This document shows positions 1 to 6,576 of a stretch of 14,357 nucleotides of DNA, piece after piece; position 1 is the first letter of the stretch; every line of letters begins with the position of its first letter. The notes beneath the pieces were generated by a model. That model made no database searches. It was not told the origin of the DNA and was given only the letters and a program-made list of their open reading frames with translations. The position numbers and the translations under genes are program-made. Source of the stretch: Nitrospinaceae bacterium UBA7883 (GTDB taxonomy: Bacteria > Nitrospinota_A > UBA7883); the NCBI GenBank assembly GCA_002500605.1, contig DLRR01000017.1, positions 1 to 14,357 on the forward strand. The letters run 5' to 3'.

Positions 1-1
1 C

Positions 2-130
2 GTATCTTCTGGGGATAAGAATGCAGCTAAAAACAGAGATATGGTTGCGAAGAAAATGACCCCAGCCGAAATTTCTGCTGCACAGAAACTTACTCGAGAA
101 TGTGTGAGAAAACAATATAAGGGTTGTTGA
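2..130 (+). CDS. C-terminal fragment of a Sel1-repeat-like protein (5' end outside window)
   Basis: An open frame enters from the left edge and gives 42 residues before a TGA at 128-130. It contains MVAKKMTPAEISAAQKL and ends in CVRKQYKGC. A tail of the form 'KMTP..I..AQ.L.REC....YKGC' is one I associate with the C-terminus of Sel1-repeat (TPR-like) secreted proteins. Those proteins are alpha-helical solenoids used for protein-protein contacts, often in the periplasm. No complete Sel1 repeat lies inside the window, so the family call rests on the tail alone. The gene is on the same strand as amt but is separated from it by about 245 bases and the P-II remnant, and I see no functional link. 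Confidence 0.6.
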   Translation, partial: VSSGDKNAAKNRDMVAKKMTPAEISAAQKLTRECVRKQYKGC

Positions 131-247
131 GTCCAATAGTTGTATATAAATACGGTTGCCCTGCCTGAAAGAAAAACTCCAGATACCTGTTGTTGGAAGT
201 TATGTTTTTATTAAGGCCTGCACTCTTTTATCTCTTTAACAATTATA

Positions 248-268
248 ACACTTAAGTGTCATTTTTTT
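248..268 (+). terminator. Weak candidate terminator after the Sel1-like gene
   Basis: A perfect 12-base palindrome (ACACTTAAGTGT, 248-259) is followed by a T-rich run at 262-268. As RNA it can form only a 4-bp stem on a tetraloop, so termination would be inefficient. It lies about 120 bases after the Sel1-like stop codon. It could equally be an operator-like dyad. Nothing else is recognisable between 131 and about 330. Confidence 0.25.
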
Positions 269-346
269 CTTTGTCATATGTGTCACTTTTGTCTTAACCG
301 CACAACCTTTTGCTTGTAACATACTGATATGTTAGGTATTTATTTT

Positions 347-362
347 TGGCACAAACTTTGTA
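347..362 (+). promoter_or_regulatory. Possible sigma-54 (-24/-12) promoter-like site
   Basis: TGGCAC at 347-352 is followed by TTTGTA ending at 362. This resembles the sigma-54 consensus TGGCACG-N4-TTGCW, but with A for G after TGGCAC and GT instead of GC at the -12 element. Sigma-54 control of glnK-amtB operons is established in many bacteria, which makes the position attractive. Against it, the sequence may itself be decayed P-II coding DNA, and the weak -12 element lacks the nearly invariant GC. No clear sigma-70 promoter competes for the amt operon. Confidence 0.3.
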
Positions 363-375
363 GGAATAAGATTAG

Positions 376-587
376 GAGGCAGAGCAGAAAGGACACCTAG
401 CATACCATCGGTTTCCGACCAAAATGGAAAACAATGTGGTTCTTAAAGAAAAGCCGGTTGAGAGCGCCATAGAAAAATAATGCTGGCGGTCTCAATGGAA
501 AAAAAAGGAAATGGCAAAATTTTTGTCTCGGCAACTAAAGAAATGGTGCACATTCGCAACGGCGAACGCGGCAAAGAAGCTATTTAA
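376..587 (+). pseudogene. Decayed P-II nitrogen regulator (glnK-like) immediately upstream of amt
   Basis: Two frames together read as the distal half of a P-II protein. Frame one (376-480) gives QKGHLAYHRFPTK, then NNVVL and VESAIEK before a stop at 478-480. This matches the GRQKGH, F-L-P-K and E-VVV blocks of P-II, with about six to seven T-loop codons missing, including the uridylylated tyrosine. The reading then shifts by one base at an A5 run (473-477); with a sixth A it would continue as IMLAVS, GNGKIFV and HIRNGERGKEAI, ending at 587, the standard P-II C-terminus. Upstream of 376 a tag stop (373-375) interrupts the frame, although GIY (about 336-344) and GGR (about 375-383) hint at older P-II sequence. 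Its place 11 bases before amt fits the conserved glnK-amtB order. Read-through of the poly-A slip cannot restore an intact T-loop, so I call it dead. Confidence 0.75.
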
Positions 588-598
588 CGGAGAAGGAA

Positions 599-1924
599 AT
601 GACGAATCTATTAATCTATTTTTTCATATCATCAATATGGTTGCTTTTAAACACTGACATCGCGTTTGCTGAGGAGGCACTCCCGGCAATTGATTCCGGC
701 TCTGTCGCCTGGGTATTGGCAGCCACGGCCATGGTTGTGTTGATGACGTTGCCTGGGCTTGCGCTTTTTTATGGAGGGCTGAGCCGTTCAAAAAATGTGC
801 TCTCCACCATCATGTACTCATTTACAAGCCTCGCTCTTGTAAGCATTGTCTGGGTTCTTTGGGGCTACTCATTAGCTTTTGGTGAAGATATTAGCGGAGT
901 CATTGGCAGCCTCGCGCATCTTGGATTAAGCGGCATTCCCCTGCCAGGATCTGAAGTGGCCCCAAATATAAACATGGGGTTGACAATCCCCGACTCGCTA
1001 TTCGTCGTGTTCCAGGGCGTATTCGCAGTAATCACCGTTGCTCTCATTTCGGGATCCTATGCTGAGCGATTCAAGTTTGGAGCATTCATTCTGTTTTCCG
1101 TTATGTGGGTTACTTTCATCTATGCTCCATTGGCCCATTGGGTCTGGGGCGGTGGATGGTTGGCGCGGATAGGAGCCCTTGACTTTGCTGGTGGAACGGT
1201 TGTGCATATTGCCTCAGGCATATCGGGGCTGGCCGCCTCCATGTATCTGGGGAAACGAATTGGTTATGGTAACGTGCGAATCATTCCCCACAACGTCCCC
1301 ATGGTGGTCACAGGAGCAGGTTTGTTATGGTTCGGATGGTTTGGCTTTAACGCAGGATCAGCAGTCGCGGCCGATGGGCTGGCGGCAAGCGCATTTTTAG
1401 CCACCAATACTGCTGCTGCTGCTGCTGCCCTTAGCTGGCTAGGGATTGAGTGGATTCATGGTAAAAGCCCCACAGCCATAGGCATAGCCTCAGGTTCAGT
1501 CGCTGGGCTGGTGGCAATCACACCTGCGGCAGGCTTTGTAACGCCTATGGCAAGCGTTGTGATCGGCACATTAGCCGGTGTTCTATGCTATTTCGCGGTG
1601 TATTACAAACACAAAATGGGTTATGACGACGCACTCGACGTATTTGGCATTCATGCAGTTGGGGGAACTTGGGGAGCTCTCGCCACGGGGATATTCGCCT
1701 CGACCAGTATAACAGGCCCAACCGGGGCCAGGGGGCTTTTGGAAGGCAATCCGGCACAGCTATGGATTCAGATAGAAGCGACAATAGCGACGCTGATCTT
1801 TTGCTTCGTGGGCAGCGCGATCATCCTCAAAGTAGTGGACCTGCTTGTAGGGCTTCGCCCTGATCCTGACTCAGAAGTCATCGGACTGAATCAAGCAGAA
1901 CATTGCGAAAGCCCCTATAACTAG
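599..1924 (+). CDS. amt: Ammonium transporter, Amt/MEP/Rh family
   Basis: This 441-residue protein is an inner-membrane ammonium channel or transporter. Residues 1-25 look like the cleaved signal peptide common in Amt proteins (AFA|EE). About eleven transmembrane helices follow. GLALFYGGLSRSKN (about 53-66) is an Amt signature. The twin pore histidines are H180 (YAPLAHWVWGGGWL) and H352 (ALDVFGIHAVGGTWG), equivalent to H168 and H318 of E. coli AmtB. Length and the short cytoplasmic tail are normal. The start has a strong ribosome site (GGAGAAGG, 589-596). Just upstream lies the wreck of a P-II gene, so the usual dedicated GlnK partner is missing here, and an intact P-II is encoded at 5624. 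It is followed after 22 bases by an octaheme cytochrome c on the same strand, a likely operon. Amt would recapture ammonium made in the periplasm; that link is inferred. Confidence 0.97.
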   Translation: MTNLLIYFFISSIWLLLNTDIAFAEEALPAIDSGSVAWVLAATAMVVLMTLPGLALFYGGLSRSKNVLSTIMYSFTSLALVSIVWVLWGYSLAFGEDISGVIGSLAHLGLSGIPLPGSEVAPNINMGLTIPDSLFVVFQGVFAVITVALISGSYAERFKFGAFILFSVMWVTFIYAPLAHWVWGGGWLARIGALDFAGGTVVHIASGISGLAASMYLGKRIGYGNVRIIPHNVPMVVTGAGLLWFGWFGFNAGSAVAADGLAASAFLATNTAAAAAALSWLGIEWIHGKSPTAIGIASGSVAGLVAITPAAGFVTPMASVVIGTLAGVLCYFAVYYKHKMGYDDALDVFGIHAVGGTWGALATGIFASTSITGPTGARGLLEGNPAQLWIQIEATIATLIFCFVGSAIILKVVDLLVGLRPDPDSEVIGLNQAEHCESPYN

Positions 1925-1946
1925 TCTGAATGAAAGGATTGTACGC

Positions 1947-3323
1947 ATGAAACGTCTTTTAATAATTTTTTCTGCGCTCTTAGCATTAACTTCTCCTGCC
2001 CATGCCGGAGAAGCGACGGTTGAAAAGTTAAAAGGCAAATGTATGACATGCCACAAGCAGGAAAATCCCGGTCTTTACAATCAGTGGGCCGAGTCTGCCC
2101 ATAGCAAGCGAAACGTGACCTGCTACAGCTGTCATCAGGCAGCAAATGATGACCCGGACGCTTTCATGCATGAGGGGTTAACAATCGCAACTCTCGTGAC
2201 ACCAAAGGACTGCGGTAAATGCCATGAAAAACAGCAAGACGAAGTCGCGCAGTCGCATCATGCCAAAGCGGGGGAAATACTGGCATCGCTGGATAACTAC
2301 CTGGCTGGCGTGATGGTTGGCCAACCGGCGGTGACAACAGGCTGTGAGGGCTGTCATGGCTCCAAGGTCAAGATAGACCCTACCAGTCCTAACAAACTTG
2401 CGAAGGGGAGTTGGCCAAATAGTGGAATTGGAAGGATTAACCCGGACGGTTCCAAAGGGTCATGTAACGCATGCCATGGCAGACATGCTTTTAGCAAAGA
2501 GCAATCAAGAAGACCAGAAAACTGCGGTAAATGCCACCTAGGACCGGATCATCCTCAAAAAGAGATCTATGAGGAATCTAAACACGGCATAGCCTATCGT
2601 GCCGCCAAAGATAACGACGAAATGAACATGAAAAAGGATAAATGGGTTGTTGGAGTAGACTATTTTAAAGCGCCAACTTGCGCAACATGCCACATGAGTG
2701 CCACACAGAAACAGAAACCAACGCATGACGTGGGTGCGCGCATCTCCTGGAATCTAAGACCTCCCATCAGCAAACCAAAGGAAAATGGGAAGGAAAAGCG
2801 GGACAAGATGCTAGACGTCTGTCAGGCTTGCCATGGCAAGCGTTTCGTCGAAGGATTCTATTACCAGTTTGATAGTCTTGTGAATCTCTATGACCAAAAA
2901 TTTGGCTTGCCCGCCAAGGAGATTATGACCATTTTGAAAAGGAACGGCTCGCTCAAGAACAAAGCTAAGTTCAGCAACCAGGTGGAGTGGATTTACTGGG
3001 AACTGTGGCATCACGAAGGACGCAGGGCAAGACATGGAGCGGCCATGATGGGACCGGACTATGCGTGGTGGCACGGCATGTACGAGGTCGGAAAACACTT
3101 CTACATGAAGTTCATTCCAGCCGTCCTGAAACTCGATGACAAGAAAGCAACCGCTTATATCGAAACTCTGCTTAAGAGTGACTGGCATAAGTGGTTTAGG
3201 CCAGCTTCCAACAAAGAAACGATAAAATCGCTCAAATCAGGGGAAGCGGCGAAATTGTATCGGGGGCTGTCCACACCACCATGGAATCGTGTCTTAAAGC
3301 AAACACTAGATGCTAAGAAATGA
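1947..3323 (+). CDS. haoA: Octaheme cytochrome c of the hydroxylamine oxidoreductase family (reverse-HAO/epsilon-HAO-like)
   Basis: The product has 458 residues with a Sec signal peptide (MKRLLIIFSALLALTSPAHA, cleavage near A20). Eight CXXCH heme motifs start at residues 32, 59, 89, 133, 173, 193, 245 and 292, the count and spacing of HAO-type octaheme cytochromes. The C-terminal region has no heme but keeps the family-like WHHEGRRARHGAAMMGPDYA stretch (about 354-373). In aerobic ammonia oxidisers HAO oxidises hydroxylamine, and the catalytic P460 heme is cross-linked to a tyrosine. Relatives lacking that tyrosine reduce nitrite or hydroxylamine toward ammonium. I cannot place the tyrosine without an alignment; Y372 lies in the segment to inspect. 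The following NapC-type gene favours the reductive form, as in Campylobacterota haoA-napC pairs. An AAAGGA site (1932-1937) supports the start, and there is a 22-base gap after amt. Confidence 0.9.
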   Translation: MKRLLIIFSALLALTSPAHAGEATVEKLKGKCMTCHKQENPGLYNQWAESAHSKRNVTCYSCHQAANDDPDAFMHEGLTIATLVTPKDCGKCHEKQQDEVAQSHHAKAGEILASLDNYLAGVMVGQPAVTTGCEGCHGSKVKIDPTSPNKLAKGSWPNSGIGRINPDGSKGSCNACHGRHAFSKEQSRRPENCGKCHLGPDHPQKEIYEESKHGIAYRAAKDNDEMNMKKDKWVVGVDYFKAPTCATCHMSATQKQKPTHDVGARISWNLRPPISKPKENGKEKRDKMLDVCQACHGKRFVEGFYYQFDSLVNLYDQKFGLPAKEIMTILKRNGSLKNKAKFSNQVEWIYWELWHHEGRRARHGAAMMGPDYAWWHGMYEVGKHFYMKFIPAVLKLDDKKATAYIETLLKSDWHKWFRPASNKETIKSLKSGEAAKLYRGLSTPPWNRVLKQTLDAKK

Positions 3324-3387
3324 CCCGATTCCAAAGAACAGGTGAACTTCCAAAAGCAGCTAATGCCGTTAATTTATTTAGAGGAGT

Positions 3388-4869
3388 ATGATGCCCAGCT
3401 CATGGCTTAACCGCAAGCTGCGGTCGGCACTGATATGGATTGCGTCGAATCCGGTAAGCGCAATCGGAGGTGTGCTGACGGCTGGCGGAATCATCCTTTG
3501 TATCTTTTTTCTCTTGATCTATATGACCAGCGCGGAGTCCATCAATCCATATGTAGGAGCCATGGGATTTCTAGGTCTGCCCATGATTCCTTTTGCTGGG
3601 ATAGGCCTGGTTGTTATCGGTAAACTCATTTTCAAAGGGAACGTTGGAAAGGAGCCGTTCTGGGTTGACCAATTCAATATAAGGAATGAGAGGAAAGCGC
3701 TTATACTGTTTGGTGTGGCCATTTTCACTTTTGTAGCTTTTGTTGCCATAAGCAGCATTCAGGCGGCAACTTTTATGGATTCATCAAAGTTTTGCGGTCA
3801 GACATGCCATTCCGTTATGGAACCTGAGGCAGTCACCCACGCAGCCTCGGGTCATGCAACCGTTAAGTGCGTCAATTGCCATGTGGGCGAAGGACTCGAA
3901 GGGGCTTTCGTGGCAAAAATGCGTGGCACCTGGCAGATAATATCACTGGCACTTGATAAATTCGAACGGCCCATTCCAGCACCGGTTGAATCGCTGCCCT
4001 CCTCCGAAGACACATGTCAGAATTGCCATGACACCAAGAGGACACATCCGAAAAGAATGTCGTTGTACACAACCTATAGGGATAACGAGGGTAGTAACAA
4101 GCTTATATCAGCCATTGTGCTGAATGTCGGATCCTCCGAAAAAGGCGCGACGAGAGGTATACATGCGCATGGTTCAAAAGACCTTCAGGTACGTTATTAC
4201 ACCACTGATCCAGATCGAAGAAATATTGTTTGGATCGAAGCCATAACTCCTCGTGAGACCAGAACATGGTCAAAAGAAGGAGAAACTCCACCAACAATCG
4301 AGAAGGTAAGGAGGACCAGTAAGGGCCGTCCTATATACACGATTAAAGGCAATGGGAATATGCGCGCAATGGATTGCGTGGACTGCCATAACAGAACTGG
4401 CCACAATTTTAAAACTATTGAGCGATTGGCCAATGAATTGCTGCTAAAGGGTGTTGTGGATCAATCGTTGCCATATGCCAAACTCGTCACAATAAAAGCA
4501 CTCGAAGGTGCCTCCAGCGTACCTAAGGATCGCATAGAGACCAAGGTTACTGCCGAAATTATGGCTGCGTGGCCCCACGAGAAAGAGGCGGATAACATCA
4601 TTAAATTTATAAGTGCGGAAGCAAGGAAATACCTCTACCCCCGTATGAACATTGGCTGGGATTATTATCAAAATCAAAATCAACATTCCAGAGACGAAGG
4701 ATGCTTTCGATGTCACAATCAACGCATGGTAGATAAAAAGGGAAATAATCTAAAACAGGAATGTGAGTCTTGTCATGAGACAGTGGCTGACAAAATACCT
4801 TTCGAGACTTGGCAAAAGAAGTTGTATGGTAAAAATAGAGGAATCGAAAATTCCAGAGTCACAAATTAG
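3388..4869 (+). CDS. Membrane-anchored NapC/NirT-type multiheme cytochrome c
   Basis: This 493-residue protein has three likely membrane segments (about 23-47, 57-82 and 104-127), then a periplasmic heme region. The first heme motif is CX3CH (CGQTCHSVM, 136-144), with M144 placed like the NapC/NrfH axial methionine. Five CXXCH motifs follow at 161, 210, 330, 439 and 459, giving six hemes. Classical NapC/NrfH proteins have about 200 residues, four hemes and one anchor, so this is an enlarged form of the type seen in deltaproteobacteria. Its probable role is quinol oxidation and electron delivery to the octaheme enzyme encoded 64 bases upstream. Ribosome site GAGGAG (3381-3386) is only one base from the first ATG; the second ATG at 3391 is better spaced and may be the real start. 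A heme-free insert lies between hemes 3 and 4 (about 215-329). No clear terminator follows. Confidence 0.88.
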   Translation: MMPSSWLNRKLRSALIWIASNPVSAIGGVLTAGGIILCIFFLLIYMTSAESINPYVGAMGFLGLPMIPFAGIGLVVIGKLIFKGNVGKEPFWVDQFNIRNERKALILFGVAIFTFVAFVAISSIQAATFMDSSKFCGQTCHSVMEPEAVTHAASGHATVKCVNCHVGEGLEGAFVAKMRGTWQIISLALDKFERPIPAPVESLPSSEDTCQNCHDTKRTHPKRMSLYTTYRDNEGSNKLISAIVLNVGSSEKGATRGIHAHGSKDLQVRYYTTDPDRRNIVWIEAITPRETRTWSKEGETPPTIEKVRRTSKGRPIYTIKGNGNMRAMDCVDCHNRTGHNFKTIERLANELLLKGVVDQSLPYAKLVTIKALEGASSVPKDRIETKVTAEIMAAWPHEKEADNIIKFISAEARKYLYPRMNIGWDYYQNQNQHSRDEGCFRCHNQRMVDKKGNNLKQECESCHETVADKIPFETWQKKLYGKNRGIENSRVTN

Positions 4870-5300
4870 AAAGAGCACATTTTTTGCTAAGCGCCTTGTG
4901 TTCAACGCCAAGCACCTCAAACAATATTACCCTGGCACAAAGTTATTAATCGTCATATCACAACACAGCATTCTTTATGCTAAGAAGATTTGGAACAGAT
5001 GATGTTAAAAGCGTGATCTGTGCAGAAGATGGCATCAATTGATTAGATAACTGTTGGAATTCGCTCATTGGCTATGGAGACGCTATTAAATATAGTAGCA
5101 GTGAGTGACATTCCCTCTGCGATATATTCGATATCATCCGTCAGCTTCGGAAATGAATAAAGAACAGGTCTTCCTTCTTGTTAAATGCACCTCGTAAGTT
5201 GATAGGAATTTCCTTTCTTTTTTTACGGTGTCGCATTGTGTAGTCATCCTTATATGTGATAAAATGTCGGTAAATCAGGAATTGATATAGGAGAAAAGCC
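4870..5300. other. 431-base spacer between the cytochrome operon and the small repeat protein
   Basis: No recognisable complete gene, tRNA or terminator is visible here. The right end (5236-5265) holds the promoter of the next gene. On the - strand, a 31-codon frame (5236-5141) with an AAGGA site about ten bases before its ATG reads MRHRKKRKEIPINLRGAF and stops. A stop-free stretch in a neighbouring frame (about 5174-5043) continues with SFPKLTDDIEYIAEGMSL. Joined by one frameshift these would make a protein of about 74 residues, which I do not recognise. It may be a decayed small gene or chance. Confidence 0.4.
5236..5265 (+). promoter_or_regulatory. Sigma-70-type promoter with extended -10 for the small repeat protein
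   Basis: TTGTGT (5236-5241) and TAAAAT (5260-5265) are separated by 18 bases. The -10 hexamer is preceded by TGA, giving a TGn extended -10. The predicted start near 5272 leaves a leader of about 30 bases before the ATG at 5301. It may also feed the P-II gene by read-through of the terminator at 5516. Confidence 0.55.
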
Positions 5301-5495
5301 ATGTTAGCTAGCCTATCTAGCCTTCAGGATGAGAGTCTGCAATCGGTACAAGATCTTGAAAAAGAGCTTGGGAATACTTTGCTTGCTTACACCATTCACG
5401 ACTTTAAACCGGCAATGCTCAGCGAGGAGCAGATCTCCAAAATAAAAGAGCTCGAGGGTGAATTGGGTGTTGCTTTGGTTGCGATGGCGAATTGA
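5301..5495 (+). CDS. Small 64-residue protein of two degenerate repeats, unknown function
   Basis: I do not recognise a named family. The start has a good ribosome site (AGGAGA about 5 bases upstream), a promoter and a terminator, so it is very probably expressed. The protein consists of two copies of one unit offset by 32 residues: LQDESLQSVQDLEKELGNTL (8-27) and LSEEQISKIKELEGELGVAL (40-59). Each copy has the pattern 'L..E.......LE.ELG..L.A' and is strongly acidic and amphipathic, most likely an alpha helix followed by a short hydrophobic strand. There is no signal peptide, membrane segment or cysteine. It sits 128 bases upstream of an intact P-II gene on the same strand, which suggests but does not prove a link to nitrogen control, for example as a P-II or enzyme partner. 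Confidence 0.75.
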   Translation: MLASLSSLQDESLQSVQDLEKELGNTLLAYTIHDFKPAMLSEEQISKIKELEGELGVALVAMAN

Positions 5496-5515
5496 AGTGA
5501 TAACTCTAATTAGTT

Positions 5516-5554
5516 AAGCGGCGGGTCAACATGCTCGCCGCTTTTTAGTTTTTT
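5516..5554 (+). terminator. Rho-independent terminator after the small repeat protein
   Basis: An 8-bp perfect stem (AAGCGGCG at 5516-5523 with CGCCGCTT at 5536-5543) has a loop of about 12 bases and is followed by a T-rich tract to 5554. It lies 21 bases after the small gene's stop codon and before P-II. It should uncouple P-II from the upstream promoter, or set a lower level of P-II by partial read-through. Confidence 0.85.
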
Positions 5555-5573
5555 CAACTATCCATTGGAAGCA

Positions 5574-5598
5574 GAAAGGTATACGCAAAATACCTTTC
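5574..5598 (+). promoter_or_regulatory. 9-bp perfect inverted repeat in the P-II leader
   Basis: GAAAGGTAT (5574-5582) and ATACCTTTC (5590-5598) are exact reverse complements around a 7-base centre, and lie 15 bases before the P-II ribosome site (about 5614-5619). No T tract follows, so it is not a terminator. It could be a protein operator or a stabilising 5' UTR hairpin. I could not identify a convincing -35/-10 or -24/-12 promoter for P-II around it. Confidence 0.5.
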
Positions 5599-5623
5599 AA
5601 AGAAGGGTAAATCAGGGGAAAAA

Positions 5624-5962
5624 GTGAAAAAGATTGAAGCTATAATCAAACCTTTCAAACTCGATGAGGTTAAGGACAAGCTTAATGAAATTGGAGTCCA
5701 TGGTTTAACTGTCATTGAAGTGAAAGGGTTTGGAAGGCAAAAAGGCCACACAGAACTCTACCGAGGTACTGAATACGTGGTAGATTTTCTGCCAAAGATT
5801 AAGCTAGAGGTTGTGGTGCCCAACGACATGGTAGAGAACGTGGTTGTGGCCATATCTGAATCAGCTCAAACCGGGAGAATAGGTGATGGAAAAATTTTTA
5901 TTGTACCGGTAGAAGAGGCGATGAGAATCAGAACCGGCGAGAGAGGCGACGTAGCTCTTTAA
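5624..5962 (+). CDS. glnB: Nitrogen regulatory protein P-II
   Basis: The product is a 112-residue P-II signalling protein, the usual family length. It is a cytoplasmic trimer that binds ATP/ADP and 2-oxoglutarate and controls glutamine synthetase regulation, NtrBC-type signalling or Amt. The N-terminus MKKIEAIIKPFKLDEVKDKL is standard. The T-loop is complete (GFGRQKGHTELYRGTEY), with the uridylylatable tyrosine at position 51. The ATP-binding region TGRIGDGKIFIVPVEE and the C-terminal RIRTGERG block are intact. Translation starts at GTG (5624) behind CAGGGG (about 5613-5618). GlnB and GlnK cannot be separated by sequence alone; not being next to amt favours glnB, but the decayed copy at 376-587 means this one may now serve Amt as well. 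Confidence 0.96.
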   Translation: MKKIEAIIKPFKLDEVKDKLNEIGVHGLTVIEVKGFGRQKGHTELYRGTEYVVDFLPKIKLEVVVPNDMVENVVVAISESAQTGRIGDGKIFIVPVEEAMRIRTGERGDVAL

Positions 5963-6045
5963 GTTTCCTGACTTACCCAATACCACATCTAGTTTAAGTT
6001 TTTTTCAAGTTTTACTGTTGGCAGGTTTGCACTAGACTACCTAGT

Positions 6046-6402
6046 TCAGTCTTCGCCATTTCTCATTGTAATAAGAGCCTGCTCTTCTGTGCTGTGTACT
6101 TCGAGCCAATTTTCTGTATCAACCATGGCGAATAGTTCTCTTGTTGCTAGTTGCGGCTCACAGAAAAGCATCTTCCCTCCCCGCTTTTTCACAGATCGAG
6201 ACCTGCTAATAAACAAACCAACGGATATTGAGTCAATCACTTTTATATTCTTTAAATTAATTATGAGGTGTGCTTTTCGAGCAACCTCGTCGATCTCAGA
6301 GTCTAGTCCACTTTTTAGCTGGTCCAGATAATTTGAGATCACTTTACCACTGATCCTAAGGATGGTTACCTCATCATCAGTGACAAACTTGCTTAACTTC
6401 AT
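6046..6402 (-). CDS. STAS-domain protein, anti-sigma factor antagonist-like
   Basis: This 118-residue single-domain protein has the SpoIIAA/STAS pattern: an N-terminal strand pair ending VTILRISGKV, a central strand LIINLKNIKVIDSISVG and helices to the end. The phospho-acceptor region reads D57-S58-I59-S60-V61-G62 against the usual D-S-S-G-x-G, so S58 is the likely phosphorylation site. Such proteins bind an anti-sigma kinase when unphosphorylated and release a partner such as a sigma factor or a response enzyme. No kinase or phosphatase partner gene is next to it. It converges on P-II with an 83-base gap. The ribosome site is weak (GAAG region). I am sure of the fold and unsure of the pathway. 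Confidence 0.85.
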   Translation of the reverse strand: MKLSKFVTDDEVTILRISGKVISNYLDQLKSGLDSEIDEVARKAHLIINLKNIKVIDSISVGLFISRSRSVKKRGGKMLFCEPQLATRELFAMVDTENWLEVHSTEEQALITMRNGED

Positions 6403-6473
6403 ATTTGTTGTCTTCGGCTTAAACTTTTATTAAGCTTCACCGTGTATAAACTAAGGGATAAGTTACTTTCTAT

Positions 6474-6479
6474 ATTATA
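6474..6479 (-). promoter_or_regulatory. -10 element for the STAS gene
   Basis: On the - strand this is a perfect TATAAT, about 70 bases before the STAS ATG. The -35 region is poor (TTCAAC at 19 bases), so the promoter is tentative. A weak + strand pair, TTGAAT (6500-6505) with TAGACT (6523-6528) at 17 bases, could serve the IF-1 gene. Confidence 0.4.
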
Positions 6480-6576
6480 ACGTGAAATCAAAATGAAAGT
6501 TGAATTTACGTTAGGTATAGTTTAGACTCTTCGCCTGCGTTTTGTGCGACGATAGTAGAATAGGAATAATAAAAGT

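Noticed and set aside
1408..1430. (GCT)n run in amt, possible microsatellite
   Set aside because: It encodes the alanine stretch normally seen at this place in Amt proteins and is in frame, so there is no sign of slippage.
4933..4948. Second TGGCAC (sigma-54 -24-like) downstream of the cytochrome operon
   Set aside because: No TTGC-like -12 element at the right spacing and no nearby gene start.
4763..5002. 79-codon + strand frame overlapping the end of the NapC-type gene
   Set aside because: Most of it overlaps the heme-containing frame, and the part beyond 4869 has no family features or ribosome site of its own.
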